From Thermomicrobium sp. CFH 73360 (lineage in GTDB: Bacteria; Chloroflexota; Chloroflexia; Thermomicrobiales; Thermomicrobiaceae), in assembly GCF_023806465.1 (NCBI RefSeq), contig NZ_JAMSLS010000010.1, positions 1 through 45,335 on the forward strand: a stretch of DNA of 45,335 bases, written 5' to 3'. The translations under genes and the position numbers were made by a program. Of the stretch, positions 26,917 to 35,720 are shown one piece after another. Numbering within the stretch: the first letter of the stretch is position 1; every line of letters starts with the position of its first letter. A model generated the notes under the pieces. It was given only the letters and a program-made list of their open reading frames with translations. It was not told where the DNA came from and did not search any database.

Positions 26917-27932
26917 GACGGCGTTCCCTGGTGACGACTATGGTGGTGACCGTCCTCCTTGTGCTTGGGGTGCCCTTCAGCCGCTCCATCGCTGTACCGC
27001 CGGCGGTCTGCCTTGCTGTGGGGGATTCACTGGCAGCCGGGATCGGCAGTACGCTGCCGCGGGAACGCAGCGCGGCAGCGATTCTCTGCCAGTGGAGCGG
27101 GGAGTTCTTCGGTGAGCGGACAGAGCTGGTGAGTATCGCTGTCCCTGGAGAGCGAACCAACTCCTTCCGCACTGAAGGCCAGCTCGACCGACTGCGCGAA
27201 ACCGTGGAAGCAGCACAGCGGCGCGGCAGCACAATCCGCTTTGTCCTCGTGAGCTTGGGTGGGAACGATCTTCTGGCTCTCCAGAACGCGAACGAGAGTG
27301 AGCGAGACCGTGCCTTCGCGGAGTTCCAGACGAACATTGGCGAAGCTCTCGCTGCGATCCGTCGGACCGTTGGTGAGGTGCCGCTCTTGGTACTGACACT
27401 GTACGATCCGACCGAGGGGGATCCGGGAGCCGAGCGTAGCGAAAGCTGGTGGGTGGCACAGTTCAATAGCGAGCTCCGTACCCAGGCGAACGCAGTGGGG
27501 GCGTCGGTGGTCGATCTGGAGAGTCTGTTCCGCGGACACAGCGCGGAGTGGACCTGGTGGCCGGTCGATGTGCATCCGACGAACGAGGGCTATGAGGCGA
27601 TTGCACGAGCGGCCTGGAAAGCGCTCGGGCGGGATCAGGAGGCGCCGCAGATCCGGATCGAGCGACCGCGGGATGGAGCGCAGGTGGATCGTCGGTACCT
27701 TACCGTCCGGGTACGCGTGACGGATGCGGGTGGGGTTGAACGTGTGAGCGTGTGGGTGGACGGCCAGGAAGTCGGTACGCTCGATCCATTGTCCGAGCGC
27801 GATGAGTGGATCACACTGTGGGAGACACCATGGCCGACGGCGGGGCCGCCGATCACTCTGGAAGTGCGAGCGAAGGATCGCGCGGGGAACGAAGGTCGGG
27901 CAGCGGTCCGGTTGGAGCGTTTCAGTGAGTGA
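26913..27932 (+). CDS. Secreted SGNH/GDSL hydrolase with C-terminal Ig-like domain
   Basis: 339 residues. A signal peptide (MRRRSLVTTMVVTVLLVLGVPF) is followed by an SGNH esterase domain: block I VGDSLAAG with nucleophile Ser39, block III SLGGNDLL, and block V DVHPTNEGY holding the Asp and His of the triad. Residues about 245-339 form an Ig-like/fibronectin-like domain (PRDGAQVDRRYLTVRVRVTD, DRAGNEGRAAV), which may bind polysaccharide or the cell surface. It is probably an extracellular esterase or lipase acting on acylated sugars or lipids. The gene overlaps the HIT-Nudix gene by 4 nt and the next gene by 8 nt. Confidence 0.87.
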   Translation: MRRRSLVTTMVVTVLLVLGVPFSRSIAVPPAVCLAVGDSLAAGIGSTLPRERSAAAILCQWSGEFFGERTELVSIAVPGERTNSFRTEGQLDRLRETVEAAQRRGSTIRFVLVSLGGNDLLALQNANESERDRAFAEFQTNIGEALAAIRRTVGEVPLLVLTLYDPTEGDPGAERSESWWVAQFNSELRTQANAVGASVVDLESLFRGHSAEWTWWPVDVHPTNEGYEAIARAAWKALGRDQEAPQIRIERPRDGAQVDRRYLTVRVRVTDAGGVERVSVWVDGQEVGTLDPLSERDEWITLWETPWPTAGPPITLEVRAKDRAGNEGRAAVRLERFSE

Positions 27933-29076
27933 GACGAGGCCCGATCCAACCGTAGAGCACACGGTGGATGACACGCCGGACTTGGAAGGGCGGTTGGGAG
28001 CGTTCACGCTCTCCGACCTCTTGCAGATGCTCGGCTACACGCACAAGACAGGCACACTCACCCTGATCCAGGGCTGGAACACACGGACAATCACTTTCGA
28101 GCAGGGGCGGATCACCTATGTGGCGGCAGGGTCGCGTCTCCCGACATTACCAGAGCTTTTGGTGCGTGCTGGCCGATTACCGGCGAGGAAGCTCGAGGAG
28201 CTGAGCGCAGAAGAGTCAGACGAGGGGCGGTTACTGACCCGGCTCGTGCGCGAGGAGAAAATAACGGCGGAAGAGATCCAGCGGTGCCGGGAGCAGCAGC
28301 TCGAGATTGCGATCTACACGCTGTTCCTTTGGCGGAACTGCCGTTTCGCATTCCGCGCGAATGTCTGCCAGTACGAGGACGGTATTCCGATCACGGTCGA
28401 CAGCCTCCAGCTTGTCCTGGAAGGAACGCGCCGTGTCGACGAGTGGATCCAGCTCAGCCCGGTGATTCCCTCTGTCTCGATGATCTTCCGGAAGCGTGGG
28501 CCGGTGCGACCATTGCCCGTGGAGTTAGCAACGATGTATGAGCTCGTGGACGGGCAACGCGATGTGGCGACGATCGCACGCGAAGCTGGATGGACACAGT
28601 TCGAAACTGCGCGAGCACTCTACCAGCTGCACCAGCTGGGCATGGTCGAGGCGGTTCCGCCGAACCGAGCCAAGATCATCGAACTCTTCACACTGGCTGT
28701 GGAATCGATCTACCTCAAGCTTGTCCTCTATGACTATCCGCGGGTTGCGCTGGAGTTTGAGCAGCAGCTGAATCGCTTTGCGCGGCAGCACGGGTTGCGG
28801 GTGCGCATGGCTGCCGGGCGCGTGATTAAGACCGATCGTGAGACGCGGTTGAGTTCAACCGAGCTCATTGACCTGTACAAGCTGTTCATTGCGATCCAGA
28901 ACAACAAGTTTCAGAAACTGTTCGATCCGACAATCGCACGAGGGTTGATGGAGGGGCTCTACCGGCACGTTGATCCGGAACTGCAGCAGATGCTCCGGAT
29001 GTACGAGTTCTACCAGATTGAAGGCCTCTTCCCGCGCCGGGTGCAGCGACCGGTCGAACAGCGCCTCGAGCAGTGA
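27925..29076 (+). CDS. DUF4388 (PATAN) domain protein
   Basis: 383 residues from the GTG at 27925, which overlaps the previous stop and has TTGGAGC upstream. The N-terminal DUF4388 domain (about 15-75) reads LGAFTLSDLLQMLGYTHKTG, TLTLI and ITFEQGRITYVAAG. Two helical helix-turn-helix-like regions follow (LPELLVRAGRLPARKLEEL; VDGQRDVATIAREAGWTQFE with ARALYQLHQLGMV), then a long helical C-terminal region of unknown kind. There is no membrane segment. Its likely role is intracellular signalling or regulation; the coupled HIT-Nudix and esterase genes do not make a pathway obvious. Confidence 0.8.
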   Translation: MSETRPDPTVEHTVDDTPDLEGRLGAFTLSDLLQMLGYTHKTGTLTLIQGWNTRTITFEQGRITYVAAGSRLPTLPELLVRAGRLPARKLEELSAEESDEGRLLTRLVREEKITAEEIQRCREQQLEIAIYTLFLWRNCRFAFRANVCQYEDGIPITVDSLQLVLEGTRRVDEWIQLSPVIPSVSMIFRKRGPVRPLPVELATMYELVDGQRDVATIAREAGWTQFETARALYQLHQLGMVEAVPPNRAKIIELFTLAVESIYLKLVLYDYPRVALEFEQQLNRFARQHGLRVRMAAGRVIKTDRETRLSSTELIDLYKLFIAIQNNKFQKLFDPTIARGLMEGLYRHVDPELQQMLRMYEFYQIEGLFPRRVQRPVEQRLEQ

Positions 29077-29101
29077 AAACACACCACAAGCACAGGAGAT
29101 T

Positions 29102-30313
29102 TCACGCTCTCCGCCCTGGATAGACCTCGAGCGCAGCAGCGAGCAGGGATGCGGCGTGCTCGAGGACAGCCTCGGACTCAACGAGGGCGAGGCGGATAGC
29201 TTGCTGTCCACAGCCAGGAGTGGCATAGAAGCCGCGAAGGGGAGCAACCATCACCGTTTCACCACCGAGCGCGAAGTCGGTGAGGAGCCACGCGGCAAAA
29301 CGCTCCGCGTCATCAACCGGGAGTTCAGCGACGAGATAGAGCGCACCCGCTGGCGGGATCGGGCGAACGCCGGGGATCTGCCGCAACGCGGCGAGCATCG
29401 TGTCACGACGCCGTCGGTAGGTTGTGACGACCTCGACGATGTAGCGCTCCGGCGCATCGAGCGCGGCCATGGCGGCGAGTTGTGCGACGAGGGGAAGCGA
29501 GAGGCGTAGTTCGGCCAGCGATGCCGCCGCCGCGGTGACGTCGCGGTTTCGGCTAATCAGAGCACCAATGCGAAGTCCGCACGCGTTGAAGCGCTTGGAA
29601 ATACTGTCGATGACGATGGCATGGCCATCGAGCCCTGGCATTTCCAGTGCGCTGGGCGCGCGTGTACCGCTGAAGACGAGCTCGCGGTACGTCTCGTCAC
29701 TGTAAAAGAACAGGTTGTACGCGATCGCCAGCTCAGCGAGAGCCTGAAAGGCTGCACGATCATACAGTGTTCCAGTGGGGTTCGAGGGACTACAGAGGAG
29801 AATACCTCGCGTGCGCGGGGAAATGCGTGGACGGACGGCTTCGGGAGAGATCGGACCATAGCGGTCAGGGCTGGGTACCGGCACGAGTTCGACGCCGGCG
29901 GCAGTCAGGATACCCTGGTAGGGTGCATAGAACGGCTCGGGCACGAGCACCTGGTCGCCAGGATCCGTGGTGGCGAGGATAGCAAGCCAGAGCGCTTCGC
30001 TTGCCCCACCGGTCACCACGACTTCCTCCGGGTTGATCAACAGGCCAACCCGTTGGTAGTACCGCACCCAGGCAGCAATGAGGTCGGGAATCCCGCGTGA
30101 CGGGGTATAGGTCGGTCGCTGGCTGGCCGCCGCTGCGATTGCAGCACTGACGCCGGGTGGGGGAGGGAGATCGGGTTGGCCAATGTTGAGATGAATCACG
30201 CGGATACCGCGCGCTTTGGCTGCATCGGCGAGGGGAACAAGACCACGAATCGGAGATGGCGGAATCGCTTGCGCGCGGGTCGAGACGTTCGGTGCGACTG
30301 TTCGCTGGACCAT
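29102..30313 (-). CDS. Class I/II PLP-dependent aminotransferase
   Basis: 403 residues of the aspartate-aminotransferase fold. Visible are LNIGQPDLPPPP near the N-terminus, YTPSRGIPDL, the phosphate/ring segment TGGASEALWLA, CSPSNPTGT with the conserved Asn, YSDETYRELVF, the pyridoxal lysine in DSISKRFNACGLRIG, and a C-terminal Arg for the substrate carboxylate in QAIRLALVE. ATG at 30313 has GGGGGAGG upstream; the earlier in-frame start does not. The substrate is not determined (aspartate, aromatic or alanine types are possible). It is convergent with the DUF4388 gene, 25 nt away. Confidence 0.88.
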   Translation of the reverse strand: MVQRTVAPNVSTRAQAIPPSPIRGLVPLADAAKARGIRVIHLNIGQPDLPPPPGVSAAIAAAASQRPTYTPSRGIPDLIAAWVRYYQRVGLLINPEEVVVTGGASEALWLAILATTDPGDQVLVPEPFYAPYQGILTAAGVELVPVPSPDRYGPISPEAVRPRISPRTRGILLCSPSNPTGTLYDRAAFQALAELAIAYNLFFYSDETYRELVFSGTRAPSALEMPGLDGHAIVIDSISKRFNACGLRIGALISRNRDVTAAAASLAELRLSLPLVAQLAAMAALDAPERYIVEVVTTYRRRRDTMLAALRQIPGVRPIPPAGALYLVAELPVDDAERFAAWLLTDFALGGETVMVAPLRGFYATPGCGQQAIRLALVESEAVLEHAASLLAAALEVYPGRRA

Positions 30314-30463
30314 TGTGCCTCCCCCACCCAACGACACGTACGGCCCACCAGTGTAGCACTCATGTGTGACGCAGTGCGAGCGTCTTTTCGAGATACCGGA
30401 ACGGCGGGAGGCAAGGGGCTCGGGGAATGACGAAGGGGGAAGCAGAGAAGCCTTGCTGCCAAG

Positions 30464-30479
30464 CCCTGGTGCACCAGGG
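30464..30479. promoter_or_regulatory. Perfect 16-bp palindrome upstream of the selenoprotein gene
   Basis: CCCTGGTGCACCAGGG, extendable with one extra G to an AGC...GCT pair. It sits in the 267-base divergent region between aminotransferase and radical SAM genes, about 100 nt ahead of the latter's start. It is a candidate operator or leader hairpin. No U-run follows it. Confidence 0.45.
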
Positions 30480-30580
30480 GCTGGTTGCCGTTCAGGGAGA
30501 GTCGGCAGAGAGCATCACCGGAGCCGCGTCGCGTGCTACGCTTGCAAAGGATGGCAAACGCTCCCGCGGAGGGTGATCCG

Positions 30581-32053
30581 GTGCGTGTTCGAGCGGAGGT
30601 CGCGGACACGACAGGGCGCGACCTGCACGAGCCTGGTGCAATCCTTCTCCTCTCTTGTTACGAGCTCGGCCACCAGCCGCTGAGTCTCGCCATGCCGCTT
30701 GCCTACCTGCGAGTAGCGGGATACCACCCGCTGGCGATTGACACGGCGGTACAGGAGCTCCCCGCGGCGGCGATCAAGCGAGCAAGGCTCGTGGCCATCT
30801 CCGTCCCGATGCACACTGCCCTCCGTTTGGGTGTGGGGCTTGGCGAGCGCATCCGGGCCGTGAATCCTGGGGTGCACCTCTGCTACTACGGCCTCTATGC
30901 CTGGTTAAACCGTGACTATCTGCTCCGAGAACTCGCCGATAGTGTGATCGGCGGTGAGATCGAGGTACCCCTCTTAGGCCTGGTTCAGGCGCTGGAGCGC
31001 GGTGGGCCAGTCACAGTGCCCGGGGTTGTGACGCGGGAGCAATCGTCTGCGCCAGCGCTCGTCCGCGTTGGTTTTCCAGTTCCAGCTCGCGACGTTCTGC
31101 CACCACCGCGCCACTACGCGCATCTGATCATCAATGGCCAGGTCGTGCCGGCAGGATACACAGAGGCAACCCGTGGGTGTCATCATACCTGCGCACATTG
31201 CCCCGTCGTGCCAATCTACCGTGGACGGTTTTTTGCCATCCCACGCCAAGTGGTCCTCGCGGATATCCGGCAGCAGGTGGCCAACGGTGTCCGGCACATC
31301 ACCTTTGGTGATCCTGACTTCTTGAACGGGCCGACCCATAGCCTGCGCATCTGCCGTGCGTTGCACGAGGAGTTCCCGGACGTGACCTTTGATTTCACAG
31401 CGCGGATCGAGCACATCGTCCAACATCGGAACCTGATGCCGGAGTTTCGGCGGCTCGGCTGCGTTTTCGTCGTCTCGGCGGTCGAGCTTCTCAGCGACCG
31501 GGCACTCAAGGCGATCCGGAAGGGTCACTCGCGGGCCGACGTGCTTGAAGCGCTTCGCGTCTGCGACGACGCGGGCATCGCGCTGCGACCCTCGCTCTTG
31601 CTGTTCACTCCCTGGACAACCCTGGGGGACTACCTGGAGCTTCTGGAGTTCATTGAGGAAGAGGAGCTGATCGAGCACGTTGATCCGGTCCATCTTTCTA
31701 TTCGCTTGCTCATCCCGCCAGGCTCGGCGCTGCTGGAGGTCCCAGAACTCCGGCCGTACTTGGGACCGCTAGATGAGGCGAACTTCACTTATACCTGGCG
31801 GCATCCAGACCCGCGGATGGACGAACTCCAGCAGGCTGTCGCCGAGCTTGCGGAGCGGGCGACGCGGGAGGGCTGGGATCCCTATACCACCTTTGCGGCG
31901 ATACGCGCACTGGCCTGGGAGACTGCTGGAAAGCAGCCACCCAGTGAGCCGCCGCGACGTCGACGGAAGCGACCGTCCCCACCGCGGCTCACCGAATCAT
32001 GGTTCTGCTGAGCGGAGCCGCTCGCGGACCCGGTGGGTCCTGCAGAATCCTAA
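30581..32053 (+). CDS. CUAEP-tail radical SAM selenoprotein (UGA at 32009 read as selenocysteine)
   Basis: 490 residues including selenocysteine 477. Residues about 15-130 resemble a cobalamin-binding fold (LLSCYELGHQPLSLAMPLAY; VAISVPMHTALRLG). The radical SAM core follows, with its iron-sulfur cysteines Cys200, Cys204 and Cys207 in CHHTCAHC and FGDPDFLN. The first stop is TGA at 32009-32011 right after a TGC codon. The frame continues Ala-Glu-Pro-Leu-Ala-Asp-Pro-Val-Gly-Pro-Ala-Glu-Ser to TAA at 32051-32053, giving the Cys-Sec-Ala-Glu-Pro tail that names a known radical SAM (seleno)protein family. A hairpin with a GGU loop follows the UGA. GTG at 30581 is preferred (GGAGGG seven bases before); ATG at 30551 is the alternative. 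The substrate is unknown. Calling the stop at 32011 would remove the tail. Confidence 0.85.
32026..32040 (+). promoter_or_regulatory. Candidate bacterial SECIS hairpin
   Basis: GGACCC (32026-32031) and GGGTCC (32035-32040) form a perfect 6-bp stem around a GGU loop (32032-32034). Counting the U of the UGA as 1, the loop is at nucleotides 24-26, close to the GGU loop position in the E. coli formate dehydrogenase SECIS. A competing short stem, GAGCG/CGCTC, starts within the UGA itself. Confidence 0.65.
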
Positions 32054-32066
32054 GGAGGGTCGCAAG

Positions 32067-33338
32067 TCAACGAGGCGAATGATCGTGCCCACTCGCCTTG
32101 TCGGTCAGTGGGATGAGCAGGAGCGATGCAATCAGCGCGGTGAACGCGAGAGCGAGAAACAGTGAAGTGCCGGTGACGAGACCAGGGACGAGTCCCCCGA
32201 GGATTCCGCCAACCGAGCCAACACCGTTGACGATGCCCACCGCGATTGCAGCCTGTGCTCCACCGGCTTCGGCGGCTGCGACGCCAACGATTAACGACTC
32301 CGCGGCATAGAGGGTGATACCGAGCGCGAGGAGGACGAGCGCGATCAGCCACCAACGTTGAGTCCGTGCCGCAACAGGGAAGAGAAGAAGGGCCACGGTA
32401 CAGCCGAGTAAGGCAAAGACAGCAGGCCGGACGCGGTGTCCCCCAAAGAGTCGATCCGAGATCGTGCCAGCGAGGAGTGGGCCGGCCAGGCCGGCGAGCC
32501 CGAGCAGTCCAGCGATCGCCGTCGCGACGCCGGCGGCGATGAAGGGTAGGGCGTCGCGGACAAGCACTGGTGCCCAGAAGACGGTCGCATAAATAACCGG
32601 CTTGAGGAGAAAATCGGCACCGCTGAGGAACCAGAGTGAACGACTACGGAGGAGCGCGAGAGCTTGTCTCTCACTGGCTCGCAGATGCTGGCTCGCCCGA
32701 TCCGGTGCGAACCAGACGCGCAGCCACAGTGTGTAGGCGACGGCGACGAAGAGTGCGATCATCCCGCCCGCAAGCGGTGCGGCGCGCCACTGGCCGATGA
32801 CCGAGTACGCGAACCAACCGAGAAGGACAGGAGCAGCAAGCGCCCCGAAGGCATAGCTCGTGCTGAGGATCCCGAATGCGACGCCACGCCGCTGCGGCGG
32901 AGTATGTTGTGCGACATCACTACAGACTGCGGCCCAGCCGGTGGCTTGTGCGGCACCTTGGATGAGGAGCGCGGCCAGCAGCAGCCAGGCGGTGGGCGTC
33001 GCAGCGAGAAGCAGTGATGCCGCGCAGGCGGTCAGGAGTCCGAGGGTGACTAGTCTGCGCGGGCCCACGCGGTCGGTGAGGGCGCCGGCCACGAACTGAC
33101 CGGCGGCGTAGACGGCGAGGAAGAGCGCGTCGGCGACGCCGAGAAAGACACGCGAGAGGCCGAGGGTCGGGTCGGCCAGGAGTCCGAGTTTACTGGCGGC
33201 GAAGGCGAGGCGCGGAAAGTAGAAGGCAGCATAGGCCAGCCAGCTGGCGGCGAGGACGTGATTGGGGTGGGGTTGGAGTTTGGACGGCTCGTCGTCAGCA
33301 GGGGGCACGCGAGACTGCCGTGTCGGGCGGAGCTGCAC
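32067..33338 (-). CDS. Major facilitator superfamily transporter (OPA/GlpT-like)
   Basis: A 423-residue inner-membrane protein with about twelve hydrophobic helices. The first, LAASWLAYAAFYFPRLAFA, recalls the Y-x-x-R-x-x-F start of the organophosphate:phosphate antiporter group. The loop between helices 2 and 3 is FVAGALTDRVGPRRLVTLG. GTG at 33338 is the start, with GGAGGAGG seven bases upstream. The 3' end lies 13 nt from the end of the convergent selenoprotein gene, which fits the extended reading of that gene. The substrate cannot be read. It sits downstream of a thiamine-diphosphate enzyme on the same strand but is separated from it by a strong hairpin. Confidence 0.82.
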   Translation of the reverse strand: MQLRPTRQSRVPPADDEPSKLQPHPNHVLAASWLAYAAFYFPRLAFAASKLGLLADPTLGLSRVFLGVADALFLAVYAAGQFVAGALTDRVGPRRLVTLGLLTACAASLLLAATPTAWLLLAALLIQGAAQATGWAAVCSDVAQHTPPQRRGVAFGILSTSYAFGALAAPVLLGWFAYSVIGQWRAAPLAGGMIALFVAVAYTLWLRVWFAPDRASQHLRASERQALALLRSRSLWFLSGADFLLKPVIYATVFWAPVLVRDALPFIAAGVATAIAGLLGLAGLAGPLLAGTISDRLFGGHRVRPAVFALLGCTVALLLFPVAARTQRWWLIALVLLALGITLYAAESLIVGVAAAEAGGAQAAIAVGIVNGVGSVGGILGGLVPGLVTGTSLFLALAFTALIASLLLIPLTDKASGHDHSPR

Positions 33339-33562
33339 GCAACCTCCTCCTCATCCCAGCGTACAGTAGTCCACCATTCGGCGATCCTCAAGCCGGAGGA
33401 GCGGTGCGGAACGTCGACGGAGAGGGCGGGCCCGGATAAGACGACTCGAGCAGAACCAGGGGGTGCAGACGTCTCAGGAGCAGGGACGGAGCGGCTCACG
33501 GGCGATCGAGTGCTTCCCGCGGTACTACCAGAGGCCACGACGTGTCTGCAGCCTGGATGGAT

Positions 33563-33612
33563 AGTGGCGAGCTCGGTGGCAACGCAGCGGACGTCACCAC
33601 CGAGCTCCCACT
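33563..33612 (-). terminator. Long hairpin after the thiamine-diphosphate enzyme gene
   Basis: GAGCTCGGTGG (33569-33579) pairs perfectly with CCACCGAGCTC (33597-33607), extended by AGTG (33563-33566) with CACT (33609-33612). It begins 4 nt beyond the stop of the gene at 33616-35385 and precedes the transporter gene. There is no U-tract, so it may act as an mRNA 3' stabiliser or Rho-assisted terminator. Confidence 0.55.
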
Positions 33613-33615
33613 GTC

Positions 33616-35385
33616 TTAGGGCCTGGCGAGGATGACATCGAGCACAGCTGACTGGCCGTCCCGGACGTGGGCGAGTGCACGCCGCAGCGCGGGGAGGATT
33701 TGATCCGGTTCCTCAACGCGCTCGCCGTATGCATCGACCGACTGAGCGAGGAGATCAAAACGTGGGGTGGGCGCGAGTTCGATACCGACGAACTCGCCGG
33801 TCTTGACGGAGTATCCCTCCGGATATGCTGCGACGAGTGGGCGCTTGGTGGCGTTATAACAGGCGTTGTTCACAATTACGACGAGGATGGGTGCCTTGGC
33901 CTGCCGTGCGATCCACAGACTCGCCTCGGGGACGCCGAAAAGGAAGGAGCCGTCGCCGATCAAGCCGAGCACGGTGCGGTCCGGAGCGGCCAGCTTGGCT
34001 CCGATTGCCGCGCCGAGCCCCCAGCCGAGACCAGATCCCCCGCTCTGGTACCAGCTTCCGTAGGTTGTGGACTGGATCTGGCAGAAGAGCGGGACCTGGC
34101 TCGTGATCGCTTCGTCGATGACAAGGAGTTCCGGGTTTTCACGCCGGAATTCCTCGAGGCAGTAGCCAAGCCATTCGACGGTGATCGGGCGGGTAGTGGC
34201 CTGAGCAGCAGCGCGTTGCCGCCACTCGGCGCGTCGGGCGGCCGAGGCGGCGGCGAGACGCTGACGGCGCTCTTCGATTCGCCGACGGTCTGCTTTGGTC
34301 AGCAGATCGCGGGCGGCAGCGGCAAGAGCCGGCAGGGCTGCGCCGGTATCGGCGCGGATTGGGAGATCAACCGGGAAGCTCCACAGCGGGATGCGCTCCT
34401 TGACGGGATCCAGGTCGATCTGGATGACCGTGGCATCCGCGGGGAGCGGTGTTCGCGTTGGGATGTATGGCACATCGTGGTCAAGGATCAGGACAACGTC
34501 GGCTTCAGCAAGGCCATGCTCAAGTCCATAGTTGTAGCCCTGGTGCAAGGGGTGGTCAGCTGGGAAGTTGGCGCGTGTCCGCCACTCGACGACCGGAAGG
34601 GCAAGGAGTTCGGCGAGTTCGAGAAGCCCGTCCCACCCAGCACGGGAGCGGCCGCTTGCGGCGGTGAGGACCAGGGGACGCTCGGCGCGGACGAGGAGCT
34701 CGGCGGCCTGGCGGAGAAGGTCAGGATCGCCAGCACCAAGGCGAGCCGGCGGGAAGCGGCGGGGGTCGGGGATGCGCACACGCTCGACCCGTTCCATGAT
34801 CACCTCGCGTGGCAAGGTGAGGTAGACCGGGCCAGGAGGATCGCTCTCCGCAATCTGGTAGGCGCGGGTAACGACCTCGGCGACTTGGTCAGGGCGGCGG
34901 AGTTCATAGTCCCACTTCACGTAGTTGCGGACAATGCCGTGTTGATCGAGCTGCTCCTGCAACCAGTGGATGTAGCCGTCGCGGGTTCCACGAACGCTGG
35001 GGTCGGTGGTGTAGGGGGCGCGTCCAGCACTGAGGAGGACGGCGGCGCGGCCACGCTGGGCGTTATGCACCATCGCTCCCAGGTTTTGTGTCCCGACATC
35101 AACATGGACCAGGACGGCTTGTGGCCGGCCAGAGACCGCGTAGTAGCCGTGCGCGGCCGCGAGTGCTGGAACCTCGAAGGGGCACAGGACGACCTGCGGT
35201 GCTGGCTGCCCAAGTGCGCGGCGCTTGGCGATCGCTTCTTGGATCGGGAAGGTATCGGTGCCGGGGTTGAGGAAGAGGTAGGAGACACCGTGCGCGAGGA
35301 GCGCCTCGACGTACGCTTCGGCGATCTCGACATGATGGAGTTCGCGTGTTCCTGGTGCCGGGGCCACTTCGACCCGTTCAGCCAT
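33616..35385 (-). CDS. Thiamine-diphosphate-dependent enzyme, acetolactate synthase superfamily
   Basis: 589 residues with three domains: pyrimidine-binding (about 10-185, with LFLNPGTDTFPIQEAI and the catalytic-glutamate segment CPFEVPALAAAHGYY), a central Rossmann domain (about 215-345), and a pyrophosphate domain (about 395-560). The last carries the full motif, starting LIGDGSFLFGVPEAS and ending in VIVNNACYN (G-D-G to N-N). It resembles decarboxylase/lyase-type paralogues of acetolactate synthase rather than IlvB itself, and no small subunit gene is present. ATG at 35385 is chosen for GGAGG six bases upstream. It is divergent from a second family member at 35841. The substrate is unknown, possibly a 2-keto acid. 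Confidence 0.85.
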   Translation of the reverse strand: MAERVEVAPAPGTRELHHVEIAEAYVEALLAHGVSYLFLNPGTDTFPIQEAIAKRRALGQPAPQVVLCPFEVPALAAAHGYYAVSGRPQAVLVHVDVGTQNLGAMVHNAQRGRAAVLLSAGRAPYTTDPSVRGTRDGYIHWLQEQLDQHGIVRNYVKWDYELRRPDQVAEVVTRAYQIAESDPPGPVYLTLPREVIMERVERVRIPDPRRFPPARLGAGDPDLLRQAAELLVRAERPLVLTAASGRSRAGWDGLLELAELLALPVVEWRTRANFPADHPLHQGYNYGLEHGLAEADVVLILDHDVPYIPTRTPLPADATVIQIDLDPVKERIPLWSFPVDLPIRADTGAALPALAAAARDLLTKADRRRIEERRQRLAAASAARRAEWRQRAAAQATTRPITVEWLGYCLEEFRRENPELLVIDEAITSQVPLFCQIQSTTYGSWYQSGGSGLGWGLGAAIGAKLAAPDRTVLGLIGDGSFLFGVPEASLWIARQAKAPILVVIVNNACYNATKRPLVAAYPEGYSVKTGEFVGIELAPTPRFDLLAQSVDAYGERVEEPDQILPALRRALAHVRDGQSAVLDVILARP

Positions 35386-35614
35386 CTGAATCCTCCTGTG
35401 ACGCATGCCGTCTCGTGGCACGCCAAGTGTACGGCTGGGCGACCGGCTCGACGAGGCACACGTTCAGTAGAGCTGAACCGCCGCATCGCTTGGCGGATTG
35501 GGGCGAGGAAGCTCCCGAGGAACCGAATCGGCTCTGACGGTGCAGACAGCGGGTTCGGAGGGTGTCTCCACGCTCGGGCGGCGGGACATGCAGTCGAGGG
35601 CCCTCATCCCCGCG

Positions 35615-35703
35615 GTCTTTTCCCTGCGGATGAGGCCAACTGAATAGCGTGCCTGGCAACGCGCCTACCGTGCACGTCTTTTCCCTGCGGATGCGGCCGA
35701 CTG
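35615..35703. repeat. Pair of 28-nt direct repeats 33 nt apart
   Basis: Copies at 35615-35642 and 35676-35703 begin GTCTTTTCCCTGCGGATG and end in ACTG. They match at 26 of 28 positions (A/C at position 19, A/G at position 24). The 33-nt interval and repeat length are in the range of type I-E CRISPR units, but only two copies are present and no cas gene is in the window. Binding sites for a regulator of the flanking divergent genes are an equally good explanation. Confidence 0.7.
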
Positions 35704-35720
35704 TGTGCGGGGGTAAGTGG

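Noticed and set aside
33667..35643. 658-codon plus-strand frame antisense to the thiamine-diphosphate enzyme gene
   Set aside because: A shadow of the real gene at 33616-35385, which has clear catalytic motifs; the antisense product has no recognisable domain.
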